Shown here: piece after piece, positions 11,130-22,135 of the stretch
Layout of the letters: the number at the start of each line of letters is the position of its first letter
How positions within the stretch are numbered: position 1 is the stretch's first letter
Assembly (NCBI RefSeq): GCF_026151205.1
Contig: NC_087076.1
Coordinates: 17,449,142-17,513,141, forward strand
Length of the DNA: 64,000 bases
Origin: Bolinopsis microptera
Taxonomy: Eukaryota; Ctenophora; Tentaculata; Lobata; Bolinopsidae
Direction of reading: 5' to 3'
Made by a program: the position numbers and the translations under genes
The notes under the pieces: model-generated
Databases searched by the model: none
Told to the model about the DNA's origin: nothing
The model's input: the letters and a program-made list of their open reading frames with translations, nothing else

Positions 11130-14100
11130 TTGCCTATAGCTGAGATCTTCTTCCTTTGTCGAGCACACGAAGTTGGTGGTGTGACCATAGTGACGTCACT
11201 GACAGATACTGACTTCGGTATGTTCAGAATGTAAACTTTATTACTTATTATTATTAATGAATTGTATTAGTTCTTAGGTTTTCGAGGTTAGATTAACCCA
11301 AACATTTCAGAAATCGTTTAGACGAATAACACTTTATCCACAGAGTGTCCAAATGACGCATACACGGGCGAGCCCAAGTGTTACAAACGTCTGAACAAGA
11401 TAATCAAAAGATCTGCGATAAAACGTGTCGCACTGGAAGCTGGTATCATTGAAAGTCAGCTTACTCCTTTTTTAAACTGTTCAAAACCTGCTGCTGGGTA
11501 AGGAACAAAATTAGTTTTGCAGTGAGGCGAAGTTTGTAAAAATTGTTCTCTTTTTGAATGTTGCTTTATAAATTCTATGTGTCGTTGGTTTCAACTTTCA
11601 GCTAAAAATGATTGTCTTTAAACTAGTTTAGTAAAAGGTAGCAAGCCCCTCCTTTCTTTTACTGCGAGATGACTATTTTATTTCTTAGCTGATTAAACTA
11701 TTATCTGATTTAATGACTGACCTGTAAACAATTGCAGACAGTGGATAAGAGATAATCTACCAGATAAGTCGCTCTCTAACCTGAGCGGAACACTGTATAC
11801 AGCTGGAAAAGAGCTGCTGAGGTCTGAGTCTTATTGTAGTGGGGTGGTTCTGCTCGTCTTGAGTGGTTGTTACGGCTCACCTGAGACATTGTTCACTCTT
11901 GCAGCTTTATTCAAAACTGGTATTCTTCTCCCTCAAAACTCATTATTGGTGAGAAACGTGCTTCATAGTATGCAGTTAGTACCCTATACTGTCTTCTTAT
12001 ATTTAACTTTCATTTTCTGACTATACATAGTTGCCACTTTTACGATTGCTAAAATTTTAAATTTCTCAACAAATGATTGGCAGGTGTTCTGGTTATGTTT
12101 ATGCTAACGGATCATTTAATTCAGGGCAGAGAGTTTACGCTAGTTGCAGCGACACAGAGTTCAATACTCGCCAATCAAGCTCTTGCTTCACAAACTTCCG
12201 CCTGCCCTCTACAATTCGGTGCGTTATCTCCCGTTATAATGAACGGAAAATTATATTCTGCCACGTAGATTATGAGATTTAAAATAAAATTAGGTACCAG
12301 AGGTACCAATCTGTTCATTATTAAAACTAGGTCCTTCTAATAATGAAAGCCAGGACCGTTCCACGTTGATTATCATACAGAAAAGATTATTATAATTACT
12401 CTTTAAATTCACCTAATTTGTGACTTGGTACAATCTACCGTTACGTGACACTACGGTATTACAGCATACCACGGCGCGGTGGCAGAGCGCTTCATGTTGG
12501 AGTGGAAGCGAGCTGAGTCAGAGGACCTGATAGCGGAACGTACGCGCCTGAAACACGGCGAGTTGTCCCATCAGGAGGGAGCTGATGATCAAGTCTTTCA
12601 GTTCTTGCTGATGCAGGCTCAACAGGTTCGGAGATTCCTTGAAATCATGATCATCTTTAGTCATCTAGATTTAATGATTTAACCGATTTCAGCATTTTTT
12701 TTGCAATTTTTCTCAAACGTTTTAGGTCACCCTGTCATGTTATTCAAAGTCATTTTTCTTTCAGGGAAATCCAGAAGCTCAGGCCAACATAGGACGTATG
12801 TTTTATTGGGGACAAGGTGGGGTAGATAGGAACATCGAAGAAGCTTTTGAGATGCAACATGCTGCAGCCCTTCAGAATCATCCTGACGGCCTTTTTGATG
12901 CCGGGATCATGCTGCTTAAAGGACACGGAACGGATAAAAATGTGAGACATTAAAAAACTTTTTTTCCTGATTATCCATTATTATAGGAATAGATAATTTA
13001 TTTAAGATAAACGTTTAGGAATTTATGACAAATTAAAATCCTCAAACAGCCGCCATAAGTCAACACTCATTTATATTTTAGACGACGAAGGCTAGACAAT
13101 ACCTTGAAAAAGCTGCTAAAGCTGGTCACAAAGGAGCACCTGGAACTATAGGTATTTTTCAATAGATTATAATATACTTTCATCATTATTGTGTGTTCAG
13201 ACATTTATCAACAAGATAATTTAGTCTATTATTTGATGAATTTTCACTAGAGTTGGTAACATTGTAATAGATAACAACTAGTTATCTGCATATTTATAAC
13301 AAACGTGCTGTCGTCTAGAAATAACATTTAATGATCAGGTTATCTGGAACTAAATGAGAATGGGAACGTGACAGGAGCAGTGCACTATTTCAACCAATCA
13401 CATCAACTTGGAGACACAGATGCTACTCACAATCTCGCCATTATACAAACATTCTACGAAACGTTCGATCCTGATCCTGTAAGTTTTTAATAGATTATCT
13501 GCCAGTTTGAACTCTAATGTTTGGTCTGTCTAGAAGATGTCGATATTTATCTCCCATTAACTCTGATTTTCTCTGCAGTATTACGCACACAAGATGTTCA
13601 AGCTGGCATCTGACGGAGGACACAAAGACGCTACTATGATCTCAGCTGAACAGAGTTTACACGGTATACATAACCAGACAGGAGATTGTCCATCCGCTCT
13701 CAAGTAAGAATTTACGGTTATATGGGAACCTGAGTTAACCTTCTTTTTACTGAAGGATGCATAACTCATACAGTTAGTTGCTGATCAGTAGTCGGTTCAT
13801 TGTCGTTATAATTCAGATTTTGGCAAGTAAAACATAACTCAGCTAGTTGAAGATAACAGTTTTCTGTTTTCAGGTATATCAAGAAACTGTCGGATCAGAG
13901 TAACTACGTAACAAGGTTGATGCGGGAAGCAGTCAAGTCTTATCAGGATGGAAAATATGACGATGCATTTCTAGAGTACCTTATTCTCGCTGAATCAGGC
14001 ATCGAAATGGCTCAGTATAATCTCGGATGGCTCTGTCAACAATTCCCATTCGAGGTATTCATTGATAATGAATCTCAATATAATATATCCAAATATCCAG

Positions 14101-15263
14101 ATTTATCTACAGCATCGCAATATATGAATATAAGTCCATTTCGAAATCGGCGCCAAAGGGTCTACTTTCTATTAAGATTGGAACGCGCGAGATAATTTAT
14201 TACATATCGTTCATACTGTCAGCTATCAGAAAGTCGATTAACGCGCGCGCGCGCAATATTATGTTTACTCAAGACTGGCCCGTTTATATCTTATCATACG
14301 TGTTTATTTATCGGCGAAAACACCGAACGGTATTAAGTAAATCCCGCTTCATTCCAGATTACTCACCAAATACCAGAGTGCACAAGAGAGTATTACTCTA
14401 AGTCTGCTGGCAATGGCTACGGTCCATCACAAGCGTTTCTCGCAAACCATCTCTGGAAAAAGGGAGATTACTACGAATCAGCGCGTTGGTACGCTAAGGC
14501 AGCGGACAACAAAGTTGATGAGGTTAGCATATTATGTTCTATAATCCCTACAGTTATCTGGTACCTGACCTTCCAATTTTCTATAACCCCCCCCCCCCCC
14601 CCCTCCCCCTGTTAAACTGGCCTGGGATTATAGGGATTCATAATAATCTAATAATTGTAATTTATCGAACATCACCATCTGTTATATCCCCTTATATCAT
14701 GTTAGCTCTCTTAATGTTTAAATGCTTAAGCGTAATCTGTAATATTATGTTTTTCATATAAATAAATTAAACTCATTTTCAGGGTCTATTTGGACTTGGT
14801 TACTTCGCAAAAGAGGGGATAGCCGTAGGTGTAGTGACAGTCAACAAAACCTCCATTTATTTTGGCCCAGATCAGAACATCACACTGACCAAAGAACTTT
14901 GGAGCGACTGCTTTCATCTGGTTAGTTTTTAATATCATGTAGATAATCTAAAGCCCTTGGAATAGTTTAACGTTGCATTTTTAAGGACACTCTTCGGTCT
15001 TTCTATAATTCGGTCTTACTATACGAACTTTAGGGATCACGGCCTCTTTTATTATAAGGAAACATTTAAGGATAAAGGAAATATGAGAACTAATAACACG
15101 GATCTTACAGGGTGGAGAAGAAGCTGTAGTTGGTTGCGGAGTTCCACTTCTCTGGTTTACTCTGACCAGCATCTCACTTTCTACTCTTCTTACCACCCTC
15201 CTTCCTGCAGTCTCAGTCCTGGCTGTTCTAGCTCTCGTTGTGAGCCGATGCACTAGCTCTTAG
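9001..15263 (+). CDS. SEL1L3: SEL1L3-like protein (LamG/pentraxin domain plus Sel1 repeats and C-terminal membrane anchor)
   Basis: Exons: 9001-9940, 10126-10239, 11140-11217, 11344-11497, 11738-11948, 12125-12218, 12465-12625, 12765-12941, 13082-13151, 13339-13478, 13579-13703, 13874-14054, 14358-14522, 14783-14920, 15111-15263. All junction phases agree, giving 966 residues when the optional exon 10519-10613 is skipped. Order: signal peptide, LamG/pentraxin-like domain, coiled coil, one VNHF unit, a linker, then Sel1-type helical repeats (for example NIGRMFYWGQGGVDRNIEEA), then a hydrophobic segment near the C-terminus (about residues 925-960) and a very short tail. The repeat region resembles vertebrate SEL1L3 from memory (GNPEAQANIGRMFYWGQ, LILAESGIEMAQYNLGWLC). 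SEL1L3 function is poorly known; Sel1 repeats usually mediate protein binding. The weakest junction is the donor after 12218 (GTGCGT). AATAAA follows at 15773. Confidence 0.8.
10519..10613 (+). CDS. Optional stop-bearing exon of the SEL1L3-like gene
   Basis: A 95-base exon after an ATTATCAG acceptor, homologous to the last exon of copy 1 (6848-6942). Read after the exon ending at 10239, it encodes a second VNHF-like unit and ends at TAA 10611-10613, giving a 382-residue secreted form without the Sel1 part. A GT just before the stop (GAGA|GTTAAC) would give an exon that enters and leaves in phase 1, so it could also be an internal exon, but that donor is weak. Confidence 0.6.
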
Positions 15264-15423
15264 TTTAAACTAGCAGAATTAAATTTTTAAGAGATAGCTT
15301 GAACTATTAAATTAACACACGCATCGGTTAATCTCTTCAGTGTTTCATGCTGTTTATCTAGTCTATCTCGAAAACTTGCTTGTGGGTTTTTAGTTATTTT
15401 TGCGCATTCATATCAAGACCATG

Positions 15424-15450
15424 CAAAATATATATATATATATATATATC
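15424..15450. repeat. (TA)n microsatellite in the 3' UTR
   Basis: A run of about twelve TA dinucleotides between the stop codon and polyadenylation signal of the SEL1L3-like gene. Confidence 0.85.
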
Positions 15451-15772
15451 AATTTGAGCTTTCTAAACAAAAGTGTAATATTTCAGTGATCTGTTTGGAA
15501 AGAAATGTTAAATAGGATCAGTCTGAATTGAAAATTCATAACATTCATGCCGTTTGATTGAATTCCATCTTTCAGTTCATAATTATTCCTTTTTTAGTGG
15601 TTGATCTAGATTTTGAGTTTTCAGTGCGAATTTTGTATTATATCATAATTGATGGGGTTAACTTTCAGAATTTTTAATTTACGATTGAGTTTCTATATAA
15701 ACCGATGAGAGCTGTGTTATAATACAGTTATTTATAAGTCGTCTGAAATATTATGTTGAAACTTTTCAATTC

Positions 15773-15778
15773 AATAAA
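15773..15778 (+). terminator. Polyadenylation signal AATAAA of the SEL1L3-like gene
   Basis: Canonical AATAAA about 510 bases after the TAG at 15261-15263. On the opposite strand, a TTTATT at 16008-16013 could serve the converging minus-strand gene. Confidence 0.55.
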
Positions 15779-16399
15779 GAAGTCATTTGAATCTTTGTTA
15801 AAACACATTTTACCAAAACAAATAAAACTTTACATAGATTAACCCTTCGGCCTTCATAAATTAAAATTACCGTCACGAGTGTCACACAGTCATCTAAAGA
15901 TATCGTGGATATGGACATATTATTTACTCTGTTAAAATAGAAGAACCGCTTCTGTTTGTGTCGCAGATTTTCGACAATCTCTGAAATCCCATAATACAAA
16001 AATTGACTTTATTGACAAGAATGTACACGAATAATAACAAGCATTAAATAAACCACGCTGATGTGCTTTATGCTTGTTACCTACATGTCCTACAAGACTA
16101 GCTGTAAAATGTCGCATCATACAAATAAAAGTTGTATCTGACCAAAACTTCGAAATCCGGCAGATGGTCGACAATTAACACTGTCCCTAAACAATCTTTT
16201 GTGCCAATTCCATGTTGATTTTCGAGGCTAAAGTTGAATCAAATCACCTTGAGTTACCCTTATTCAACTTCTGACATTTTGATCTGAAATTATATTCCAT
16301 GTTATAATTCTGGATCAAACCCGATGTAATACTTGATTATAATGGTGGGCAGATGATTTCAGTTTCCATTTTAACTAAAAACATAAAGGGTTCACAATG

Positions 16400-17463
16400 C
16401 TAATTAGTTCTCCCTAACCTGGCACTTCCACTGGAAGAGTTGTCCGACACATCAGTAATTATCGTTTTAGAAGCATCCATACTCTGCTTAGCATACTTCA
16501 TTTGGTGAGCTGTCTAAAATGATAAGCTGCTAGTTTACAATAATAACCGATCAAAATTCGATCAATAATTTTAATTCTTATCGTGAATTCTCAAGAACTT
16601 AAAATAGGCCTTAAATTATAGCGATCGAACTCTTACTGTATGTAACACGAAAAGTATTTTATATAAACACTAAACATTCTATAGTCATTTAAAATAGATA
16701 TATATTTTTTAGTTTACCGCCGATACCAAGACGTATGGATATCAAATAAAAATACCTCGTAAAGACATAAACGTCGACTTTACGATGTGTAGTATACATA
16801 CACGGACAAGCACTGATTAATTTAACAACTCATACAATAATTCTGAACGAATTATTACATCACTTCATTTTCAGATAGCCTCACTAAATTACGCGTATTT
16901 ATAAGTTGATTCAGATAAGTAGTACTGGATACAGTTACAGTTTTAATCTGCCAAATAAAGTATTCCATACTAATGGAAAGCATTTTTGGTGGGTTTTGAT
17001 TGGGGTTACTGAATAGTTCGAAAACTATACGGATACAGAGATTGGTATTCGATATTCGGTTTGACCGAATAGTTAAGTAGTTTGTGATTCAGTCGAATAC
17101 CGAATACTGAATATGATTCGGTAACCTTAGATTAACTAAAGTGTTATCTCGAACTATTCAGTCATTTGTTAAGTCTAAAATGGGCTTCTTATCAATTTAG
17201 ATATACAAATTTAATGCTACGATATACATGACTAGAAGTAGAACCAGAACGCTTATAATGTGCTGCTCAGGAAACCTGATAAGGTGCTAACAGCTGTACC
17301 TTTCCCCTCAGCTGTTTGGAATAAGAATCACACGTATGCTTGAACTCCTTGGTTGACAGTTTGGAGAGGCGTATGTAAGTGTATTTCCACATCACAGCTT
17401 CCATACTTTGGTTATCGTGACTTACTGGCAAGCCCAGCTTTATCCTGTCAACCCGGTGGTAAC
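16400..17463 (-). CDS. Last two exons of an unidentified minus-strand gene (5' part not found)
   Basis: Two exons read on the minus strand: 17463-17300 (acceptor CAAATTTCAG, donor GTACAG, 2 + 162 bases) and 16513-16400 (acceptor ATCATTTTAG, 37 codons and TAG). The phases agree. The encoded 91 or so residues start YHRVDRIKLGLPVSHD, include the cluster VMWKYTYIRLSKLSTKEF and end in a serine-rich tail (SDNSSSGSARLGRTN). The open frames, good acceptors and protein-like composition argue for a real gene. I do not recognise the family and see no signal peptide or membrane segment in this part. Exons further 5' should lie above 17463, but repeats fill that region and none was found. The gene converges on the SEL1L3-like gene. 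Confidence 0.55.
17005..17165. repeat. Small inverted repeat, MITE-like
   Basis: ACTGAATAGTTCG at 17008-17020 recurs as its complement CGAACTATTCAGT at about 17152-17164. Between them are imperfect inverted copies of CGGTATTCGATATTCGG. It has no coding capacity and is probably a small hairpin element in the intergenic region. Confidence 0.45.
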
Positions 17464-17679
17464 CTGAAATTTGAGAGTGTTTAATCTGTTAATGTAACTA
17501 CTCTAGGAACATAAACCATGAATTAAATGGAGAATCAAGTCCAAACAATGTGATTGTTTATAGTGCCACGAGAAGTATCACTACAATCTTTTAAAATCGA
17601 ACACTTATTTTACTTCGGACATTCCAACAGCCAATTACAGGACGCCGAAGGATTCAATTATACATTTGCATTAGGCCAG

Positions 17680-17960
17680 TGACGGTTAAGGTAGTGTGTA
17701 GTGTGTACCATACTTTCTTCACCCGCGACTTTACTGCAATGGGCAGCTCCCCATTTAACTCTCACACCCGGTTTCTCGAGTATTCGGCTGAGTGGACCGG
17801 GGGGGGGGGGGGGGGGGGCTGCATATATCATTCGGAATCCTTAGCTTAGAGTTAACGACGCTCAATGCTCATCCCATGGCTGGTAGCTCAGCTGGGAATC
17901 GAACCTGGTACATCGCGATGAACAAGCAGGAACATGTACCAACTGAGCCACCCAGTCATA
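17680..17960 (-). mobile_element. tRNA-derived SINE-like element
   Basis: On the minus strand, TGGCTCAGTTGG (17950-17939) matches the Pol III A box and GGTTCGATTCC (17905-17895) matches the B box, at tRNA-like spacing. The flanking T and acceptor stems do not pair, so this is not a functional tRNA. An 18-base poly-G tract (about 17801-17818) lies in the body. The downstream boundary is uncertain. Confidence 0.6.
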
Positions 17961-17963
17961 AAC

Positions 17964-18929
17964 ACATTTTGCAGTGCTATTCCATATTCCATAATTACTT
18001 AATATAACGGATCCAGTATACCTGCCTGGGGTGGCGAGACCGCGTGCTACTCTCAGGTGTTAATCCATTATCTGTCTTATGTAGGCCTTCAGCAAGCAAT
18101 CATGTGATTGATTTGGTTTACCGTGACGATTGAAAGTTTTTGTAATAGTTGCCTTTCATATTTATAGTCATTTCATATCGAAACGGTCTCGTCCAGACAT
18201 AAATTGCCATGCACATGCCTTTAACTTTACGCAGCGTTGATTTTTATTTCAAGTATACGCATGTCGAATGTCGATAGGGTATCGAAAATTACTTCTTCAT
18301 TTTCTTGAAACTTTTGGCTTGAGACTTACTCTGACAAAATATGACCAGGATTGTACCAATTGCTATTACGTTGCCACAAGAAAAGACCAATCTGCATCGC
18401 CCATTATAAGGGAGAAACTAGGTGTTGCAGTATCGAGTAGTCCCCGGCCCTTCTATCATCTATAACGCTGTTTTTTGGATGAAATATTTATTGTATATGT
18501 TATGTTTTAAATTTACCTAATAATAAACTTAGTCTTCACTTTCAATACTATTTGTGAATGCAGATATAGCAATTAATTTTTGAACAACTCTGTCAATGTA
18601 ATCTGAGCGGGACCTGATTGGAGAAATTTACAAGTTGGTACTTGGTTGTTGGTACTCATCTGAATTCAAACTCAATGGAAGATTGTGCGGAGAGAGACTG
18701 TCATCCTAGTGCTACCCCGGCCGGCGGCCGGTTAAATTACTCGATGTGTACTTCGGTTTATAAATTTGGATTACAGAGTACGGTGTACTCTTTATATATA
18801 TATGAGAAAATATGATCAATAAGAAGGCCAAGGGTGAATTTGAAATGTTTCTGCCAACATTTTAGTGAGGAATTTATTGCATTTTTAAAGGTTTCATTTT
18901 ATATAGGCCATTGTGATATTATGTGTATA
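17964..18929. other. Non-coding stretch, no feature supported
   Basis: Contains a 65-codon open frame at 18268-18465 on the + strand without splice support or a recognisable domain. Nothing else stands out. Confidence 0.35.
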
Positions 18930-19061
18930 TTTTATCGAGAATATTTTATTATATATTTTATTATATATTTATTATATATTTTTTTATATATAAAAAGTAT
19001 TCAAACAATTAACAATATATTGTTTGAATACTTTTTATATAATAAAATATTCTCGATAAAA
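18930..19061. repeat. AT-rich foldback hairpin
   Basis: TTTTATCGAGAATATTTTATTATATA at the left pairs with its complement ending at 19061. The inner part AAAAAGTATTCAAACAAT also pairs with its complement around a short centre. It is a perfect-looking hairpin with no coding content. Confidence 0.75.
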
Positions 19062-19514
19062 CTTTAACCTGATAATTGGGTGCTAAAATTATAGCCCCAA
19101 GATTGATTGTATATTATGAACAATGTAATGAAAGGGATGGCCCTTTCTAAATCGCCTAAGTACACAAAATTGGCTGTCACAATATTATATTTTAAGAACA
19201 ACTCGCGCGCGCATGAAAAATGTTACACACGCTGCTGAAATATACTTTTGTTTTATGATATAACGTAAAACTAGTAAGGCAGAAGTACTTGAGACCAGAA
19301 TTGCCGGATTTTTGCCGGATAATCGCGCTGCAAATTTCCCAAACTTTTCCAAAATATGACTTGAAATCATGGCCAACTGTCCGCAAAACTCGGCAAATAT
19401 TAACAGGACAATACCAACTTCCACATATACCACTGTGAAGTAATATAGACATAGCGATCACTAGGTAATACCTGAAACACAAGGATAAGTTTTGTTATTT
19501 GGCGCTGATTTTTT

Positions 19515-21236
19515 TGCCGGATTCTTGAATAACGGAAAATTGTATTGATAAATGTTCTTTAAACTCTTCAAATAGTTAGAGCACTATAATACAGTCAATT
19601 TCAGGGAGTATACAAAAATTTCTTCGTCTGTGAGTGGAGATACAAGGTCAAACACAAGAAAATATCTTCATTTGGCCAGAATTTTTGCCGGATTCTTGAA
19701 TAACGGAAAATTGTATCGATAAATGTTCTTTAAACTCTTCAAATAGTTAGAGCACTATAATACGGTCAATTTGAGGGAGTATAAAAAAATTTCTTCGTCT
19801 GTGAGTGGAGATACAAGGTCAAACACAAGAAAATATCTTCATTTGGCCAGAATTTTTGCCGGATTCTTGACTAACGGAAAATTGTATTGATAAATGTTCT
19901 TTAAACTCTTCAAATAGTTAGATACAAGGTCAAACACAAGAAAATATCTTCAATAACGGAAAATTGTATTAATAAATATTCTTTAAACTCTTCAAATAGT
20001 TAGAGCACTATAATACGGTCAATTTCAGGGAGTATAAAATTTCTTCGTCGGTGAGTGGAGATACAAGGTCAAACACAAGAAAATATCTTCATTTGGCCAG
20101 AATTTTTGCCGGATTCTTGAATAGTGCTCTAACTATTTGAAGAGTTTAAAGAATATTTATTAATACAATTTTCCGTTATTCAAGAATCCGGCAAAAATTC
20201 TGGCCAAATGAAGATATTTTCTTGTGTTTGACCTTGTATCTCCACTCACAGACGAAGAAATTTTTTATACTCCCTGAAATTGACCGTATTATAGTGCTCT
20301 AACTATTTGAAGAGTTTAAAGAACATTTATCAATACAATTTTCCGTTATTCAAGAATCCGGCAAAAATTCTGGCCAAATGAAGATATTTTCTTGTGTTTG
20401 ACCTTGTATCTCCACTCACAGACGAAGAAATTTTTTTATACTCCCTGAAATTGACCGTATTATAGTGCTCTAACTATTTGAAGAGTTTAAAGAACATTTA
20501 TCAATACAATTTTCCGTTAGTCAAGAATCCGGCAAAAATTCTGGCCAAATGAAGATATTTTCTTGTGTTTGACCTTGTATCTCCACTCACAGACGAAGAA
20601 ATTTTTTTATACTCCCTGAAATTGACCGTATTATAGTGCTCTAACTATTTGAAGAGTTTAAAGAACATTTATCAATACAATTTTCCGTTAGTCAAGAATC
20701 CGGCAAAAATTCTGGCCAAATGAAGATATTTTCTTGTGTTTGACCTTGTATCTCCACTCACAGACGAAGAAATTTTTTTATACTCCCTGAAATTGACCGT
20801 ATTATAGTGCTCTAACTATTTGAAGAGTTTAAAGAACATTTATCAATACAATTTTCCGTTATTCAAGAATCCGGCAAAAATTCTGGCCAAATGAAGATAT
20901 TTTCTTGTGTTTGACCTTGTATCTCCACTCACAGACGAAGAAATTTTTTTATACTCCCTGAAATTGACTGTATTATAGTGCTCTAACTATTTGAAGAGTT
21001 TAAAGAACATTTATCAATACAATTTTCCGTTATTCAAGAATCCGGCAAAAATTCTGGCCAAATGAAGATATTTTCTTGTGTTTGACCTTGTATCTCCACT
21101 CACAGACGAAGAAATTTTTTTATACTCCCTGAAATTGACTGTATTATAGTGCTCTAACTATTTGAAGAGTTTAAAGAACATTTATCAATACAATTTTCCG
21201 TTATTCAAGAATCCGGCAAAAATCCGGCAAAAATCC
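19515..21236. repeat. Satellite array of about 171-bp units, arranged head-to-head
   Basis: The marker GCCGGATTCTTGA occurs at 19516, 19687, 19858 and 20108 on the + strand. Its complement TCAAGAATCCGGC recurs seven times between about 20180 and 21218, nearly always 171 bases apart. The switch point is near 20120. The left arm has about three and a half units, one with an internal deletion, and the right arm about six and a half nearly identical units. The right edge ends in a triplicated AATCCGGCAAA. There is no open frame. Confidence 0.92.
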
Positions 21237-21630
21237 GGCAAAACGCTCTCAAGTAGCCCTCTAGTAAGGGCATCTCAATGTTTTATAATTTGCTTAAAAT
21301 AGCCATCTTGATCTTATGAAGAAACGTGGCCCATGTTACCATGTTGCTATGGGCGACAGAGTCTTGCGAGATACTCTTTATTTCATAGCTTAACATGGTT
21401 CTCATGACCTGATGCTAACACAAAAATAAAATTATAAATTCAGCATGCAGTCTAAAGCAAAATATGAAGGTTTCTGGTAAAATGGGTTCAGTGTTTGGTG
21501 GAAAGTACACCAATTGAAAGGCGTAACGACCGCCCCCGCTACTTGAACGTTCGCCCCGAATAAATATTTTGTGGTACAAAATGCCCCAGGGGCCGGCAAA
21601 AATCTGTTAGGGGGCGGCAAAAAAGAGGTC

Positions 21631-22025
21631 ATAAATCAAGAGGCTTGCATATAATGAACATATTGACATGGGTGCAGAGTTGAGTCTGTACGAAACCTAG
21701 TAGTTTCAGTTCCTTGTTTAACTTGCCGTACAGCAAGGTCATCCACCACTTTAACCCGGCGAGGCACATAGCTCACTCTACAACTCCGTGTCAAATGTTT
21801 CATATATACTAGCCAAGTTCACAAGATATATCCTTGTGTTTGAGAAGCGCTCGTTAGAACTGCTTCCTTTCCCTTCAGTATCCCACAGTCTCTCGAGTTT
21901 CGTAACTGCCAGAGAGCTCTCTTAAACAATTACTAGACCCGGTGATTATAAATCAAGAGGCTTGCATATAATGAACATATTGACATGGGTGCAGAGTTGA
22001 GTCTGTACGGAACCTAGTAGTTTCA
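21631..22025. repeat. 78-bp direct repeats flanking a 239-bp segment
   Basis: A 78-base sequence starting ATAAATCAAGAGGCTTGCAT occurs at 21631-21708 and 21948-22025 with a single visible difference. The enclosed segment includes short pyrimidine-rich stretches but no gene. It may be a local duplication or the scar of an insertion. Confidence 0.8.
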
Positions 22026-22135
22026 TGGCCTTTATCTTTTTTACTAGGACATTAGAAAAGATTTTAGAGGGAGCGGTTAGCGGGAGCGGTTAGCGGTACA
22101 TATGAACCTTTCGCCACTGAATTACACTACCGTCC

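Noticed and set aside
17885..17958. Functional tRNA gene on the minus strand
   Set aside because: A and B boxes match, but the T and acceptor stems do not pair.
18268..18465. 65-codon + strand frame
   Set aside because: No splice sites, motif or partner exon; it may be repeat-derived.
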